Shown here piece after piece: positions 1 through 9,520 of a DNA stretch of 64,000 nucleotides. A model generated the notes under the pieces. That model was not told the DNA's origin. It worked only from the letters and a program-made list of their open reading frames with translations, and ran no database searches. The position numbers and the translations under genes were made by a program. The stretch comes from Phormidesmis sp049791095 (GTDB taxonomy: Bacteria > Cyanobacteriota > Cyanobacteriia > Phormidesmidales > Phormidesmidaceae). Where the stretch lies: assembly GCA_049791095.1 (NCBI GenBank), contig JBAQZP010000123.1, positions 124,001 through 188,000 on the forward strand. Direction: 5' to 3'. Within the stretch, counting starts at the first letter, position 1, and every line of letters starts with the position of its first letter.

Positions 1-614
1 AGATAGCCCGAGTCAGCCGTCCGCAGCGCAGTATCGACCAGACCCTTGCGCGCACCGTAAGATGAAATAATGTATTCGGTAACGGTTAGACCTTCTCGGA
101 AGTTAGTCTTAATCGGCAGGTCAATGATTTCCCCTTGCGGGTTCGCCATCAGGCCGCGCATACCCACGAGCTGACGAACTTGAGAGATGTTTCCTCTCGC
201 CCCCGAGTTAGACATCATGTAAACCGAGTTCAAAGGGTTGTGGTCGCGGAAGTTCTCGACTACTTTGTCCTTCAGGTGTTCGCTGGTTTCATTCCAGGTA
301 TCAATCACCTTCTGAAAACGTTCTACCTCAGTAATTTCGCCGCGAGTGTAGCGCTCTTCCGTATCGCGAATTTCACCTTCTGCGGTTTCTAGCATCGCCT
401 TTTTAGTGGGCGGTACTTCCAGGTCGTCCACACTAATAGAGACCCCAGCTTTAGTCGCGTACTTAAAGCCTAAGCTCTTGATTTCATCCGCCATCTGAGC
501 GGTGCGGGCAGTGCCATAATGCTCAAATGACCATGAAACCAGGTTTTTCAACTGTTTTTTGTCAATGACACGGTTGCGAAAAATAACCGGTCTCGATTCG
601 CCTTTCTCTGTCAT
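1..614 (-). CDS. rpoC2: RNA polymerase subunit beta' C-terminal part (RpoC2), 5' portion only
   Basis: The reading frame starts with ATG at 614 and runs off the left edge, so only about the first 204 residues are present. They begin MTEKGESRPVIFRNRVIDKK and contain the stretch SVYMMSNSGARGNISQVRQL, a conserved part of the beta' trigger-loop/bridge region. In cyanobacteria the bacterial rpoC is split into rpoC1 and rpoC2, and this is the N-terminus of the second piece. It is the last visible gene of the rpoB-rpoC1-rpoC2 operon and begins 86 bp after the rpoC1 stop. Identification is firm; nothing can be said about the rest of the protein. Confidence 0.97.
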   Translation of the reverse strand, partial: MTEKGESRPVIFRNRVIDKKQLKNLVSWSFEHYGTARTAQMADEIKSLGFKYATKAGVSISVDDLEVPPTKKAMLETAEGEIRDTEERYTRGEITEVERFQKVIDTWNETSEHLKDKVVENFRDHNPLNSVYMMSNSGARGNISQVRQLVGMRGLMANPQGEIIDLPIKTNFREGLTVTEYIISSYGARKGLVDTALRTADSGY

Positions 615-700
615 GCTGTTGTTCCTTTGCCCTTGAACTCTTTTGCTGCTGTAGTCTTTTAAAGCTAGTGCGCCTTTAGATCCGCTCTTACCTGCTGCTA

Positions 701-2575
701 TTATTCAGCGAGCGCGCCCAACACCGCGTGGTTGTAAATGATTCGGCCCGGCGTAGTGTTCACATACTGCGAAATCACGTTGCCCGACTCGTCTTCCCTC
801 ACCCGACGAAACTTGTAGAGTTTGGTGGTAGCGCCATTGTCATCGGTGGTCACTTCCTTCGGTTCGGTGTCGTCCTCAGGATTTTCTACTTCGCCGTCAA
901 AGCGGAGCCATACGTTCGCATGGAGATCGACATTGCCCTGTTCGTAGGCGGCGATCGCATCCTCCATATTCGCAAAGTAACGCCCCGCCCCCTTCTGCTT
1001 ACTCGGATTATCCGCCGTCAGGTAATAGCAGCCCAACACCATATCCTGGCTCGGCGTAATGATTGGCCGACCCGTCGCTGGCGACAGAATATTGTTAGAA
1101 GCCAACATCAGCAACCGCGCTTCTGACTGAGCCTCTAGCGATAGCGGCACATGCACAGCCATCTGATCACCGTCAAAGTCAGCGTTAAACGCCGGACATA
1201 CCAGCGGATGGAGCTGAATCGCCCGGCCTTCCACCATAATCGGCTCAAACGCTTGAATACCCAGGCGGTGCAGCGTTGGCGCTCGGTTCAGCATCACCGG
1301 ATGACTTTCAATCACATCTTCCAGCACTTCCCACACACTTGGGTCATTGCGTTGAATCAGCTTTTTGGCCGCCTTAATGTTATTCACCAAGCCCTGACGA
1401 ATCAGGCGATGAATCACAAACGGCTGGAACAGCTCAATCGCCATCTCACGCGGCAGACCGCATTGGTGAATCTTCAAATTCGGGCCAACGACAATCACAG
1501 AGCGCCCCGAGTAGTCAACCCGCTTACCTAACAAGTTTTGACGGAACCGGCCCTGCTTACCCTCAATAATGTCCGATAGCGACTTCAGCGGTCGGTTATT
1601 CGCACCCACCACTGTACGACCGCGCCGACCATTATCAATCAGGGCGTCTACCGCCTCCTGAAGCATCCGTTTCTCATTGCGAACAATAATCTCAGGAGCC
1701 AAAATCTCCTGCAACCTGGCCAAACGGTTGTTCCGGTTAATCACCCGGCGATACAGATCATTGAGATCAGAAGTCGCAAAGCGGCCACCGTCCAACTGCA
1801 CCATGGGCCGTAGGTCAGGCGGAATCACCGGAATCACATCCAGCACCATCCACTCAGGCTTAGAACCCGTCGCGATGAAGTTGTCAATTACCCGAAGGCG
1901 CTTGATCAACTTTGCTCGTTTTTGCCCCTTAGAAGTCGAAATGGTTTCACGCAGTTGCTCAGCCGTTTCCTCTAGCTGCAAATCTTCCAGCAGCCGCATC
2001 AGCGCTTCCGCCCCAATCCCGACCTCGATACCCGCTAGCTGAGAATCTTCGTCATATAGCTGATCCTCAACTTCCATCCACTGGTCTTCACTCAGCAGTT
2101 GCTTGTAAGTCAAGTTCTCAGCATTGCCCGGATCCAACACCACATAGGCGTTGAAATAGACAATCTGCTCGACATCGCGCAGCGGCATATCCATCAAAAT
2201 GGCAATGTAGCTCGGAATACCCTTCAGGTACCAAACATGAGCAACTGGCGCGGCCAGCTTGATATAGCCCATGCGATGACGGCGCACCCGCGACTCGGTC
2301 ACCTCTACCCCGCAGCGCTCGCAAACAATCCCACGATGGCGCACACGCTTGTACTTACCACAGTGGCATTCCCAGTCTTTTGCGGGGCCAAAGATTTTTT
2401 CACAAAACAACCCGTCCATTTCTGGCTTCAGCGTTCTGTAGTTAATGGTTTCTGGCTTGGTGACCTCGCCAACTACCGTACCGTTCGGCAAGGTGCGCTC
2501 GCCCCAATCGCGAATCCGCTCTGGCGAGGCAAGGCCGATCTTGACATAGTCAAACCGCTGTTCTACTTTCGGCAT
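701..2575 (-). CDS. rpoC1: RNA polymerase subunit gamma (RpoC1)
   Basis: This is the N-terminal half of beta' as a separate 624-residue subunit, the cyanobacterial/plastid arrangement. Near residues 70-90 there is a four-cysteine zinc site (CHCGKYKRVRHRGIVCERCG). The catalytic magnesium-binding motif NADFDGDQM is present in the C-terminal part. The protein is of normal length for the family (about 620-630). It forms part of the active centre and clamp of the polymerase core. It lies 72 bp downstream of rpoB and 86 bp upstream of rpoC2, consistent with one operon. The ATG at 2575 gives the standard start MPKVEQRFDYVKIGLA. Confidence 0.98.
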   Translation of the reverse strand: MPKVEQRFDYVKIGLASPERIRDWGERTLPNGTVVGEVTKPETINYRTLKPEMDGLFCEKIFGPAKDWECHCGKYKRVRHRGIVCERCGVEVTESRVRRHRMGYIKLAAPVAHVWYLKGIPSYIAILMDMPLRDVEQIVYFNAYVVLDPGNAENLTYKQLLSEDQWMEVEDQLYDEDSQLAGIEVGIGAEALMRLLEDLQLEETAEQLRETISTSKGQKRAKLIKRLRVIDNFIATGSKPEWMVLDVIPVIPPDLRPMVQLDGGRFATSDLNDLYRRVINRNNRLARLQEILAPEIIVRNEKRMLQEAVDALIDNGRRGRTVVGANNRPLKSLSDIIEGKQGRFRQNLLGKRVDYSGRSVIVVGPNLKIHQCGLPREMAIELFQPFVIHRLIRQGLVNNIKAAKKLIQRNDPSVWEVLEDVIESHPVMLNRAPTLHRLGIQAFEPIMVEGRAIQLHPLVCPAFNADFDGDQMAVHVPLSLEAQSEARLLMLASNNILSPATGRPIITPSQDMVLGCYYLTADNPSKQKGAGRYFANMEDAIAAYEQGNVDLHANVWLRFDGEVENPEDDTEPKEVTTDDNGATTKLYKFRRVREDESGNVISQYVNTTPGRIIYNHAVLGALAE

Positions 2576-2647
2576 CCTTTGTTTATTCCCTTACAACTTA
2601 AATGAGGCTAAATCAGCTAATTTATTCACGAATGCATGAGTTATGAC

Positions 2648-5600
2648 TTACGGCATCGGCTGTGATGGCTGCTCCTCACTCTTCTCAGCAGTAAGACCCA
2701 TAGCAGTTGAACCCAAAATTGATGAACCCGAAGTCGATGAGCCCGACAATGAGCCCGACGATGAACCTAAGGGCGCAACTGCCGCACCTGCTGCGCCTGC
2801 CGTCCCCGCAGGCTCGTCTCTAGACACCGACTCGTAGGTGGGTCTTGATGGCGTCCTTCGGTTACCAACATCTGCCATCAAGTCCACTTCGCTATCCCGG
2901 CTAGTCCCATCTTCCTGGGTCTCTAATTTATGCACCGCAATATCCAAACATAGCGATTGAAGCTCTCGCATCAATACCTTGAACGATTCAGGCGTACCCG
3001 GACGAGGAATTGCCTTGCCCTTCACAATCGCGTTCAGCGCCTCATTTCGGCCTTGCATATCGTCTGACTTCACGGTTAACAATTCTTGCAAAGTGTAAGC
3101 CGCGCCAAATGCCTCTAGCGCCCACACTTCCATCTCACCAAAGCGCTGTCCCCCTTGCTGCGCCTTACCTCCCAACGGCTGTTGAGTAACCAGCGAGTAA
3201 GGCCCAGTAGAACGAGCGTGAATCTTGTCATCTACCAGGTGAACCAGCTTCAGCATGTAAGACTGGCCTACCGTGACTTCCTGATCAAAGGGCTCACCCG
3301 TACGGCCATCGTAAAGCTGAATTTTGCCAGGGTTGTCAGGGTTAAATACCCAATCTTTGCCAGTCGCTTCGCGCGCTTCTTGCAGCTTGCCATGAGTAGT
3401 TTCTAGCGACGCTTCTTCGCCATACATCTCGTCGAACGGCGTTACCTTAAACCGGGCATCAAGGTTTTGTCCGGCCCAGCCAAGCAAACATTCAAACACC
3501 TGGCCCACGTTCATCCGCGAAGGCACACCTAGTGGATTGAGCACAATGTCAATCGGCGTACCATCAGGCAGGTAAGGCATATCTTCCACCGGCAAAATCC
3601 GGGAAATAATCCCTTTGTTACCGTGGCGACCTGCCATTTTGTCACCCACTTGAATCTTGCGCTTTTGGGCAACGTATACCCGCACAACCATGTTGGCACC
3701 CGGCGGCAGCTCATCACCTTGCTCGCGCGTAAACACCCGCACGTCCACAACCCGACCTTTCTCGCCGTTAGGCACGCGCAGCGAGTTATCGCGCACATCT
3801 CTAGCTTTCTCACCAAAGATAGCCCGCAGCAGCTTTTCCTCTGGGGGCTGGTCGGATTCACCCTTGGGTGTCACCTTACCTACCAAAATCTCACCCGAGC
3901 TAACCCAGGCACCAATGCGAATGATGCCCGTTTCGTCGAGCTGACGCAATGCATCTTCACCCACGTTAGGAATCTCACGAGTGATCTCTTCAGGCCCTAG
4001 CTTGGTCTGACGAGCTTCGATCTCATACTTCTCAATGTGAATAGAAGTGTAAACATCTTCGATTACCAGGCGCTCACTGAGCAGAATGGCATCCTCGTAG
4101 TTGTAACCCTCCCAGGGCATATAGGTAATTAGCACGTTTTGACCCAGGGCAATTTCGCCGCCCTCAGTGGCAGAGCCATCGGCCATTACTTGACCAGCCA
4201 CAACTTCAGCGCCTTCATGAATCAGAGGTCGCTGGTTTAAGCAGGTGTCTTGGTTAGAGCGCTGGTACTTTTGCAGCTCGTAAGTATGGATATTCCCTTC
4301 AGGATCGCGCACCTTAATCCAGTTGGCGTCCAAGAAGGTCACCACACCGTCCGTGCGGCTAATGATCACCATGCCCGAGTCACGCGCCGCCTGCGCTTCT
4401 AGCCCTGTGCCGACCAGCGCTCGTTCAGGCCGCAGCAAAGGCACCGCCTGACGCTGCATGTTCGATCCCATGAGCGCACGGTTGGCATCATCATGCTCTA
4501 GAAACGGAATCAGCGAGGTTGCTACCGAAATAATTTGCACTGGCGATACGGCTACATAGTCCACCTCTTTAGGCGTTGTTACCGTAAAGTCTTGGCGATA
4601 CCGCACAGGTACCGTTTCGCCCAAAATGTTGTTATCGGCGTCAATCGGCACGTCGCCAGGCGCTACGCGCAAATCATCTTCTTCGTCGGCGGTCATATAT
4701 ACCGCCGGATTGTCTTTGATAATTTGACCGTTCACTACAGGAAAGAAGGGCGTTTCAATAAAGCCAAAGGGATTGACGCGGGCGTGGGTTGCCAGCGAGC
4801 CAATTAGGCCAGCATTCGGCCCCTCAGGCGTTTCAATTGGGCAAATGCGACCGTGGTGTGAAGGGTGAATATCACGAACGGCAAATCCTGCGCGTTCACG
4901 GGTTAGGCCACCTGGCCCCAGCGCACTGATCCGACGCTTGTGGGTTAGCTCCGCCAGCGGGTTGGTTTGATCCATAAACTGAGAGAGCTGACTGGAGCCA
5001 AAAAATTCTTTGATCGCAGCGACGAGGGGCTTAGGGTTCACTAAGGATGCTGGCGTCAAGGAATCTGCATCGGAAACAGTCATGCGCTCACGAATAATTC
5101 GCTCTAACCGGTTGAGGCCGACGCGCACCTGATTTTGCAGCAGCTCACCCACTGAACGCACCCGGCGGTTGCCCAGATGGTCAATGTCGTCGGGGCTACC
5201 AATGTCAAATTCTAGATTGACTAAGTAATCAATCGCCGCCACGATGTCTTGGGAGGTCAGCACGCGGGTTGTTTCAGGAATGTTTAAGCGGAGCTTGCGA
5301 TTGAGCTTGTGACGGCCCACCTTACCCAAGTCGTAGCGCTTAGGATCGAAGAAGCGGGAGTCGAGCAACTGCTGTCCGCCGTTGACAGTAGGCGGTTCAC
5401 CAGGACGCAACTTGCGGTATAGCTCTAGCAGCGCTTCTTCTTCACTAAACTGACCTTCTTTCTCGATTGTCTTTTGGAAGTACTCAGGGTGGCGCAGCGA
5501 ATCGAAGATTTCACTGTCGCTCAGGCCGAGGGCCTTAAGCAATACCTGGGCAGACAGCTTACGGGTTTTATCGATGCGAACCCAAACCAGGTCGTTCTTG

Positions 5601-6145
5601 TCGGTCTCAAACTTTAACCACGCGCCCCGGTTGGGGATCAAGTTTGCAGTGTAAGTACGACGACCATGCTTGTCTGTTTCGGCTTTGTAGTATACACCGG
5701 GGCTCCGAACTATCTGGTTTACGATGACGCGCTCGGCACCGTTGATGATAAATGTACCGCGATCGGTCATTAGTGGCAGGTCACCAATGAACACTTCCTG
5801 CTCCTTAATTTCGCCTGTTTCCTTGTTAATCAGGCGGGTGGGGACGTACATTTGTACTGAGTAAGTACTATCACGTCTTTTGGCTTCATCCACCATGTAC
5901 TTAGGAGCCTTGAGGCGATAGTCTCTGCCTAAGAAGTGCAGTTCTAGCTTGCCTGTGTAGTCGGTAATGGGCGAGAAGCTTTCTAGTTCTTCGACTAAGC
6001 CTTCTGACAAAAACCAGCGAAAGCTCGCGCGCTGAATTTCGACAAGGTCGGGAAGCAGGTGAACTGGCGTTTGGTTGACGGCAGGGTTGATGGTGGCGGC
6101 AGGGTTGGTAGTAGGTTCGATGGTGGCAAGGATGGAGTCAGTCAT
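2648..6145 (-). CDS. rpoB: RNA polymerase subunit beta (RpoB)
   Basis: This is the beta subunit of RNA polymerase, containing family blocks such as GLTRERAGFAVRDIHPSHHG, the rifampicin-region sequence SQLSQFMDQTNPLAELTHKR, and MAGRHGNKGIIS near the active centre. A TTG at 6157 would extend the frame by four codons. The ATG at 6145 is preferred because GAGGA lies at proper spacing before it, and the TTG overlaps that ribosome-binding site. This gives 1165 residues. The last 50 or so residues are low-complexity (Ala, Gly, Ser and Pro rich, then an acidic/Gln tail), longer than the usual cyanobacterial RpoB end of about 1100 residues. First gene of the rpo operon. Confidence 0.98.
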   Translation of the reverse strand: MTDSILATIEPTTNPAATINPAVNQTPVHLLPDLVEIQRASFRWFLSEGLVEELESFSPITDYTGKLELHFLGRDYRLKAPKYMVDEAKRRDSTYSVQMYVPTRLINKETGEIKEQEVFIGDLPLMTDRGTFIINGAERVIVNQIVRSPGVYYKAETDKHGRRTYTANLIPNRGAWLKFETDKNDLVWVRIDKTRKLSAQVLLKALGLSDSEIFDSLRHPEYFQKTIEKEGQFSEEEALLELYRKLRPGEPPTVNGGQQLLDSRFFDPKRYDLGKVGRHKLNRKLRLNIPETTRVLTSQDIVAAIDYLVNLEFDIGSPDDIDHLGNRRVRSVGELLQNQVRVGLNRLERIIRERMTVSDADSLTPASLVNPKPLVAAIKEFFGSSQLSQFMDQTNPLAELTHKRRISALGPGGLTRERAGFAVRDIHPSHHGRICPIETPEGPNAGLIGSLATHARVNPFGFIETPFFPVVNGQIIKDNPAVYMTADEEDDLRVAPGDVPIDADNNILGETVPVRYRQDFTVTTPKEVDYVAVSPVQIISVATSLIPFLEHDDANRALMGSNMQRQAVPLLRPERALVGTGLEAQAARDSGMVIISRTDGVVTFLDANWIKVRDPEGNIHTYELQKYQRSNQDTCLNQRPLIHEGAEVVAGQVMADGSATEGGEIALGQNVLITYMPWEGYNYEDAILLSERLVIEDVYTSIHIEKYEIEARQTKLGPEEITREIPNVGEDALRQLDETGIIRIGAWVSSGEILVGKVTPKGESDQPPEEKLLRAIFGEKARDVRDNSLRVPNGEKGRVVDVRVFTREQGDELPPGANMVVRVYVAQKRKIQVGDKMAGRHGNKGIISRILPVEDMPYLPDGTPIDIVLNPLGVPSRMNVGQVFECLLGWAGQNLDARFKVTPFDEMYGEEASLETTHGKLQEAREATGKDWVFNPDNPGKIQLYDGRTGEPFDQEVTVGQSYMLKLVHLVDDKIHARSTGPYSLVTQQPLGGKAQQGGQRFGEMEVWALEAFGAAYTLQELLTVKSDDMQGRNEALNAIVKGKAIPRPGTPESFKVLMRELQSLCLDIAVHKLETQEDGTSRDSEVDLMADVGNRRTPSRPTYESVSRDEPAGTAGAAGAAVAPLGSSSGSLSGSSTSGSSILGSTAMGLTAEKSEEQPSQPMP

Positions 6146-6795
6146 GCGTTTCCTCAAAGTCGCGCCGAGCAGGGCAAGCGTTTAGACAGCAGGTTTTAGG
6201 AGGGGATCTGGGCTATGAAAAAGGCAGAGGCTCTGACGGGCAGGGCCGTCTGATGGGTATATCGAGTGGGTATATCGAGTGGGCATATCAAGTGGACACA
6301 GCGGTGCGATCGCCCAACCTCTAAGCAAAGCGTCTACGGTTAAGCAGAGCTATACAGCAGGTTGGGCGGGGGAACCGCTAAGCAATCACCCATGCCAAAG
6401 ATTGGCTTCAGGGTGGGGATGACGCTCCCATTTTGGGCTTTCTTCCAGAATATTAAGAATTCTAAACTCACTCGCAGTTGAGACAGAAAATCAGGAAAAT
6501 TCAAGAGCAAACGTAGTAGGTTACTGGCCGAGCAAAGGGGTGAGATGGCTTTATGGATACTCATGCTGGGCGCATATTAAGCCAATATAAAGCGCTGGGT
6601 GCCTTACACCAAAAGGCTTTAATGCTGCGCAAAGCGGTGAGACAAGCTCGAAGATAAGGTTGACGAGGATAATAAAAATATTTTTCGCTTATCTATCATA
6701 AGGCAAACTTGAACCTTAAAACTATCGGATTGTCAAGACGGTCGAGCGGCGATGTTAATCTTTCTTGTTATTAAGGGCCGATGGCATGAAGTTTT
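6146..6795. other. Long rpoB leader / tatD-rpoB intergenic region
   Basis: About 650 bp separate tatD from rpoB. I see no convincing gene. The open frame at 6340-6564 (minus) has no family resemblance and no ribosome-binding site. The region contains the 13-bp triplicate at 6255-6293 and one HIP1-like site near 6307. Given the distance to tatD, the rpoB promoter(s) should lie here, but I could not place -35/-10 boxes with confidence. Confidence 0.5.
6255..6293. repeat. 13-bp tandem repeat, 3 copies
   Basis: The unit GGGTATATCGAGT occurs at 6255-6267 and 6268-6280 and, with two substitutions, at 6281-6293. It sits roughly 110-150 bp upstream of the rpoB start, within its leader. Confidence 0.9.
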
Positions 6796-7590
6796 TCATA
6801 AAACGAGTTCAGCGGGTAATCGAAACAGTTTTTGAGCGTTCTGCGTGGTTTGAGTCGCTAGATCACATAGCGATACTCCCCTCAGTTCGGCGACATATTC
6901 AGCGACATGCCTGACAAAGGCAGGCTGGTTTCGCTTTTCCTTACGTTTAGGCATAGGCGATAGAAACGGACAGTCTGTTTCTATCAAGATGCGATCGCCC
7001 GGAACCATTCGCGCAGAAGCCTTCACCTGAGTCGCGCTTTTGAAAGTGACGATGCCGCTAAAGCTAACAAAAAATCCCAAATCCAAAAACCGTTGAGTTT
7101 CTTCGGGCGTCCCCGTCCAACAGTGCATGACACCAGCAACAGGGCCATTTTGCTCAAAAAAAGCTTCCAGCAGTTCCGCCATTTCGATAGCAGCCTCCCG
7201 GCAGTGAATAATGACCGGCAGGTCTAAAGACTGAGCAACTTTTAGCTGAGCAATAAAAGCTTGCTTTTGCACCGCCTTATCGTCTGCCTTAAAAAAATCC
7301 AGACCCATTTCACCAATGGCGACGACCTTGGGTTCAGACAATGCCAGCCGAGCAATCTGCGCAGCCGTGTCATCTTGCCACTTATCCATATCTAAAGGAT
7401 GTAATCCCACCGCCATAGATACTTCTGGGTAGCGCTGGGCGATCGCCTGAATTTTCTCAAACTCACTGGGGTCAACGCAGGAATGCACTAAGTGAGCAAC
7501 CCCAGCCTGTCGCCAGGCTGCGGCTACTTGATCTCTATCGACATCGAACGAATCGAAATTGATATGAACGTGAGTATCTACTAGGCGCAT
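6796..7590 (-). CDS. tatD: TatD-family metal-dependent DNase/hydrolase
   Basis: A 264-residue protein with the TatD TIM-barrel metal-binding pattern: HVH at residues 7-9, the GEMGLDFF glutamate, PVIIHCREA, GVMHCWTG and the C-terminal IETDCPFLSP aspartate. Members are Mg-dependent 3'-5' exonucleases or related hydrolases. Length and motifs are complete, so it should be active. It lies between rpsT and rpoB, an arrangement seen in many cyanobacterial genomes. The start is ATG at 7590 with no obvious Shine-Dalgarno sequence. Whether it is YcfH- or TatD-like in specificity cannot be told from sequence. Confidence 0.93.
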   Translation of the reverse strand: MRLVDTHVHINFDSFDVDRDQVAAAWRQAGVAHLVHSCVDPSEFEKIQAIAQRYPEVSMAVGLHPLDMDKWQDDTAAQIARLALSEPKVVAIGEMGLDFFKADDKAVQKQAFIAQLKVAQSLDLPVIIHCREAAIEMAELLEAFFEQNGPVAGVMHCWTGTPEETQRFLDLGFFVSFSGIVTFKSATQVKASARMVPGDRILIETDCPFLSPMPKRKEKRNQPAFVRHVAEYVAELRGVSLCDLATQTTQNAQKLFRLPAELVL

Positions 7591-7595
7591 ACTGT

Positions 7596-7629
7596 TAGTC
7601 GCAGTTAAAGTCTAGTCGCAGTTAAAGTC
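7596..7629. repeat. 17-bp perfect tandem duplication
   Basis: The unit TAGTCGCAGTTAAAGTC is present twice without mismatch (7596-7612 and 7613-7629), in the short gap between rpsT and tatD. Confidence 0.92.
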
Positions 7630-7676
7630 TGGAAGTCGATTGGGGAATCGCTTGGCAGCTAAACATTCACCAATCA

Positions 7677-7973
7677 CTAAGCCTCAGTCTTTTCCTTAGC
7701 TTTGAGCGCATGAGCTAGCCGAGACTTGCGTCTTGCGCCTGCGTTCTTGTGCAGCACACCACGCTTAACCGCTTTATCAATTTTGCTGACAGCAGCCGAC
7801 ATTCTTGCTTGAACTAATTTGCTGCTTTCATCGGAAGGATCGCCTTCGTAAGTTTCTAGCGCTTCGTGGTAACGCTTCGTGAGCGTTTTGACCGCCGATT
7901 TATACGCTTTGTTACGCAACCGATTCCGCTCTGCAACTCGTATACGTTTAATCGCAGATTTAGTATTTGCCAC
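7677..7973 (-). CDS. rpsT: 30S ribosomal protein S20
   Basis: A small basic protein of 98 residues beginning MANTKSAIKRIRVAERNRLR, with the S20 pattern of three Lys/Arg-rich helices (KRGVLHKNAGARRKSRLA near the C-terminus). It binds 16S rRNA during 30S assembly. The start codon is GTG at 7973, with AAGGG about 7 bases upstream in the ribosome-binding position. The gene heads the rpsT-tatD-rpo stretch on the minus strand. Confidence 0.97.
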   Translation of the reverse strand: MANTKSAIKRIRVAERNRLRNKAYKSAVKTLTKRYHEALETYEGDPSDESSKLVQARMSAAVSKIDKAVKRGVLHKNAGARRKSRLAHALKAKEKTEA

Positions 7974-8175
7974 GGCTTGCCCTTAATCAGTAATTCAGTA
8001 GTTTAGTCAACCTAATGAGTCAGTGATGACTATTAGAACTAGCAATCATAGCACCAAATCTTAATATGTGGTAAGGCAAGTTGCTGAGATCCGGGCGGAT
8101 AGCCGATCTGCCTGATAATTACACGCTAAGCTAGAAAAAGAATCCCAAACGGGTAGCCCTCACAGTAGAGACAAG

Positions 8176-9492
8176 ATGCTGCGAATTATCCATCAGCTAA
8201 GTGACGCCAAAGCAGAGCTACGACGCATTTGCGATCGCACCCACGACGCCCAGGTCGCCGACAAGGAAGCCATCGTTCGTGACATCGTAGAAGCCGTCAG
8301 AAAAACCGGTGACGCGGCCCTGCTGCACTACACCGAAAAGTTTGACCAAAAAACACTCACGCCCGACACGCTCCGGGTAGATGGGGCGCAGCTTGATGCC
8401 GCTTATCAGCAAATTTCTCAGGGGCTGCTGAGGGCGATTCGGACGGCCTGCAAAAACATTGAGAAATTTCATCGCCAGCGATTGCCCCAGAGCTGGGTCA
8501 CCTTTGAAGATAACGGCGTGGTACTCGGCAAGCGCTATACCCCCGTCGAAAAAGCAGGGATTTATGTCCCCGGTGGGCGAGCCAGCTATCCCAGTACGGT
8601 AATGATGAACGCTATTCCTGCCAGGGTTGCGGGCGTGTCGCGGATTGTGATGGTGACGCCGGTAGGGGAAAGCGGCAAACTCAGCCCCGCCGTCCTCGTT
8701 GCCGCCCAAGAATCGGGAATTCAAGAAATTTATCAGGTGGGGGGGGCGCAGGCGATCGCAGCTTTAGCCTACGGTACCAAGACCATTCCCAACGTCGATG
8801 TCATCACTGGCCCCGGAAACATCTACGTCACCTTAGCCAAAAAACAGGTATATGGCACCGTCGGCATTGACTCATTGGCAGGCCCTTCAGAAGTGCTGGT
8901 GATTGCAGACCATACCGCAAATCCGGTGCATGTAGCGACAGATTTATTGGCGCAAGCAGAACATGATCCGATGGCGGCGGCGGTGTTGATTACGACCGAT
9001 GAGGCGATCGCACAGGCCGTTACGGCAGAAATTAGCAGACAGCTAAAAAATCACCCCCGCCAGGTTTTGACCGAAAAAGCGATCGCTCACTACGGCGCTG
9101 CCATCGTCGTCGATACGCTTGAAACGGCTGCTCAGCTCTCAGATATTTTTGCACCCGAGCATTTAGAACTAGAAGTTGAAGAACCCTGGGAACTGCTAAA
9201 GCATATTCATCAAGCAGGCGCTATTTTCCTGGGTCACGACACCCCCGAAGCCGTGGGTGACTATATAGCTGGGCCAAATCATACGCTGCCGACTTCTGGC
9301 GCAGCCCGCTATGCCTCACCGCTGAGCACCGAAACCTTTATGAAGCACACTAGCCTGGTGCAGTACACCCGCTCGGCGCTAGCGGAAGTCGCTACCGATA
9401 TTGACATGCTCACCGAGGCAGAAGGGCTGCCTTCTCATGGAGAGTCAGTCCGGCTGCGAGTGAATGATGCTGGCAAGCCAGCTAGCCACTGA
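8176..9492 (+). CDS. hisD: Histidinol dehydrogenase
   Basis: HisD performs the last two oxidations of histidine synthesis (L-histidinol to L-histidine with NAD, Zn-dependent). The 438-residue protein has the expected length and family blocks: PGGRASYPSTVMMNAIPA, DVITGPGNIYVTLAKKQV, GIDSLAGPSEVLVIAD, LLAQAEHDPMAAA and the C-terminal PEAVGDYIAGPNHTLPTSG. The residues used for zinc and catalysis in characterised HisD (Gln/His in AQAEHD, Asp/His in GDYIAGPNH) are present. Start at ATG 8176; no other his gene is adjacent, typical of the dispersed his genes of cyanobacteria. Transcribed divergently from rpsT across a 200-bp gap. Confidence 0.97.
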   Translation: MLRIIHQLSDAKAELRRICDRTHDAQVADKEAIVRDIVEAVRKTGDAALLHYTEKFDQKTLTPDTLRVDGAQLDAAYQQISQGLLRAIRTACKNIEKFHRQRLPQSWVTFEDNGVVLGKRYTPVEKAGIYVPGGRASYPSTVMMNAIPARVAGVSRIVMVTPVGESGKLSPAVLVAAQESGIQEIYQVGGAQAIAALAYGTKTIPNVDVITGPGNIYVTLAKKQVYGTVGIDSLAGPSEVLVIADHTANPVHVATDLLAQAEHDPMAAAVLITTDEAIAQAVTAEISRQLKNHPRQVLTEKAIAHYGAAIVVDTLETAAQLSDIFAPEHLELEVEEPWELLKHIHQAGAIFLGHDTPEAVGDYIAGPNHTLPTSGAARYASPLSTETFMKHTSLVQYTRSALAEVATDIDMLTEAEGLPSHGESVRLRVNDAGKPASH

Positions 9493-9520
9493 TTCTAGCC
9501 ACTGATTCTAGTCGCTGATC
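9482..9520. repeat. 13-bp tandem repeat, 3 copies, across two convergent stop codons
   Basis: CTAGCCACTGATT occurs at 9482-9494 and 9495-9507, followed by a third diverged copy CTAGTCGCTGATC at 9508-9520. The first copy holds the hisD stop codon (TGA at 9490-9492). The third contains the stop codon of the gene that converges from the right. Confidence 0.88.

Noticed and set aside
135..392. Open frame on the plus strand at the left edge
   Set aside because: Antisense to rpoC2, with no start signal or family resemblance.
2643..2837. Plus-strand frame rich in Asp, Glu and Pro
   Set aside because: It is the antisense of the repetitive RpoB tail; composition follows from the repeats.
6146..6157. 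TTG start for RpoB, four codons upstream
   Set aside because: It overlaps the GAGGA ribosome-binding site of the ATG at 6145, and MTDSILATIEP is the more family-like N-terminus.
6340..6564. 74-residue minus-strand frame in the rpoB leader
   Set aside because: No ribosome-binding site, no recognisable domain, and the composition looks like non-coding sequence.
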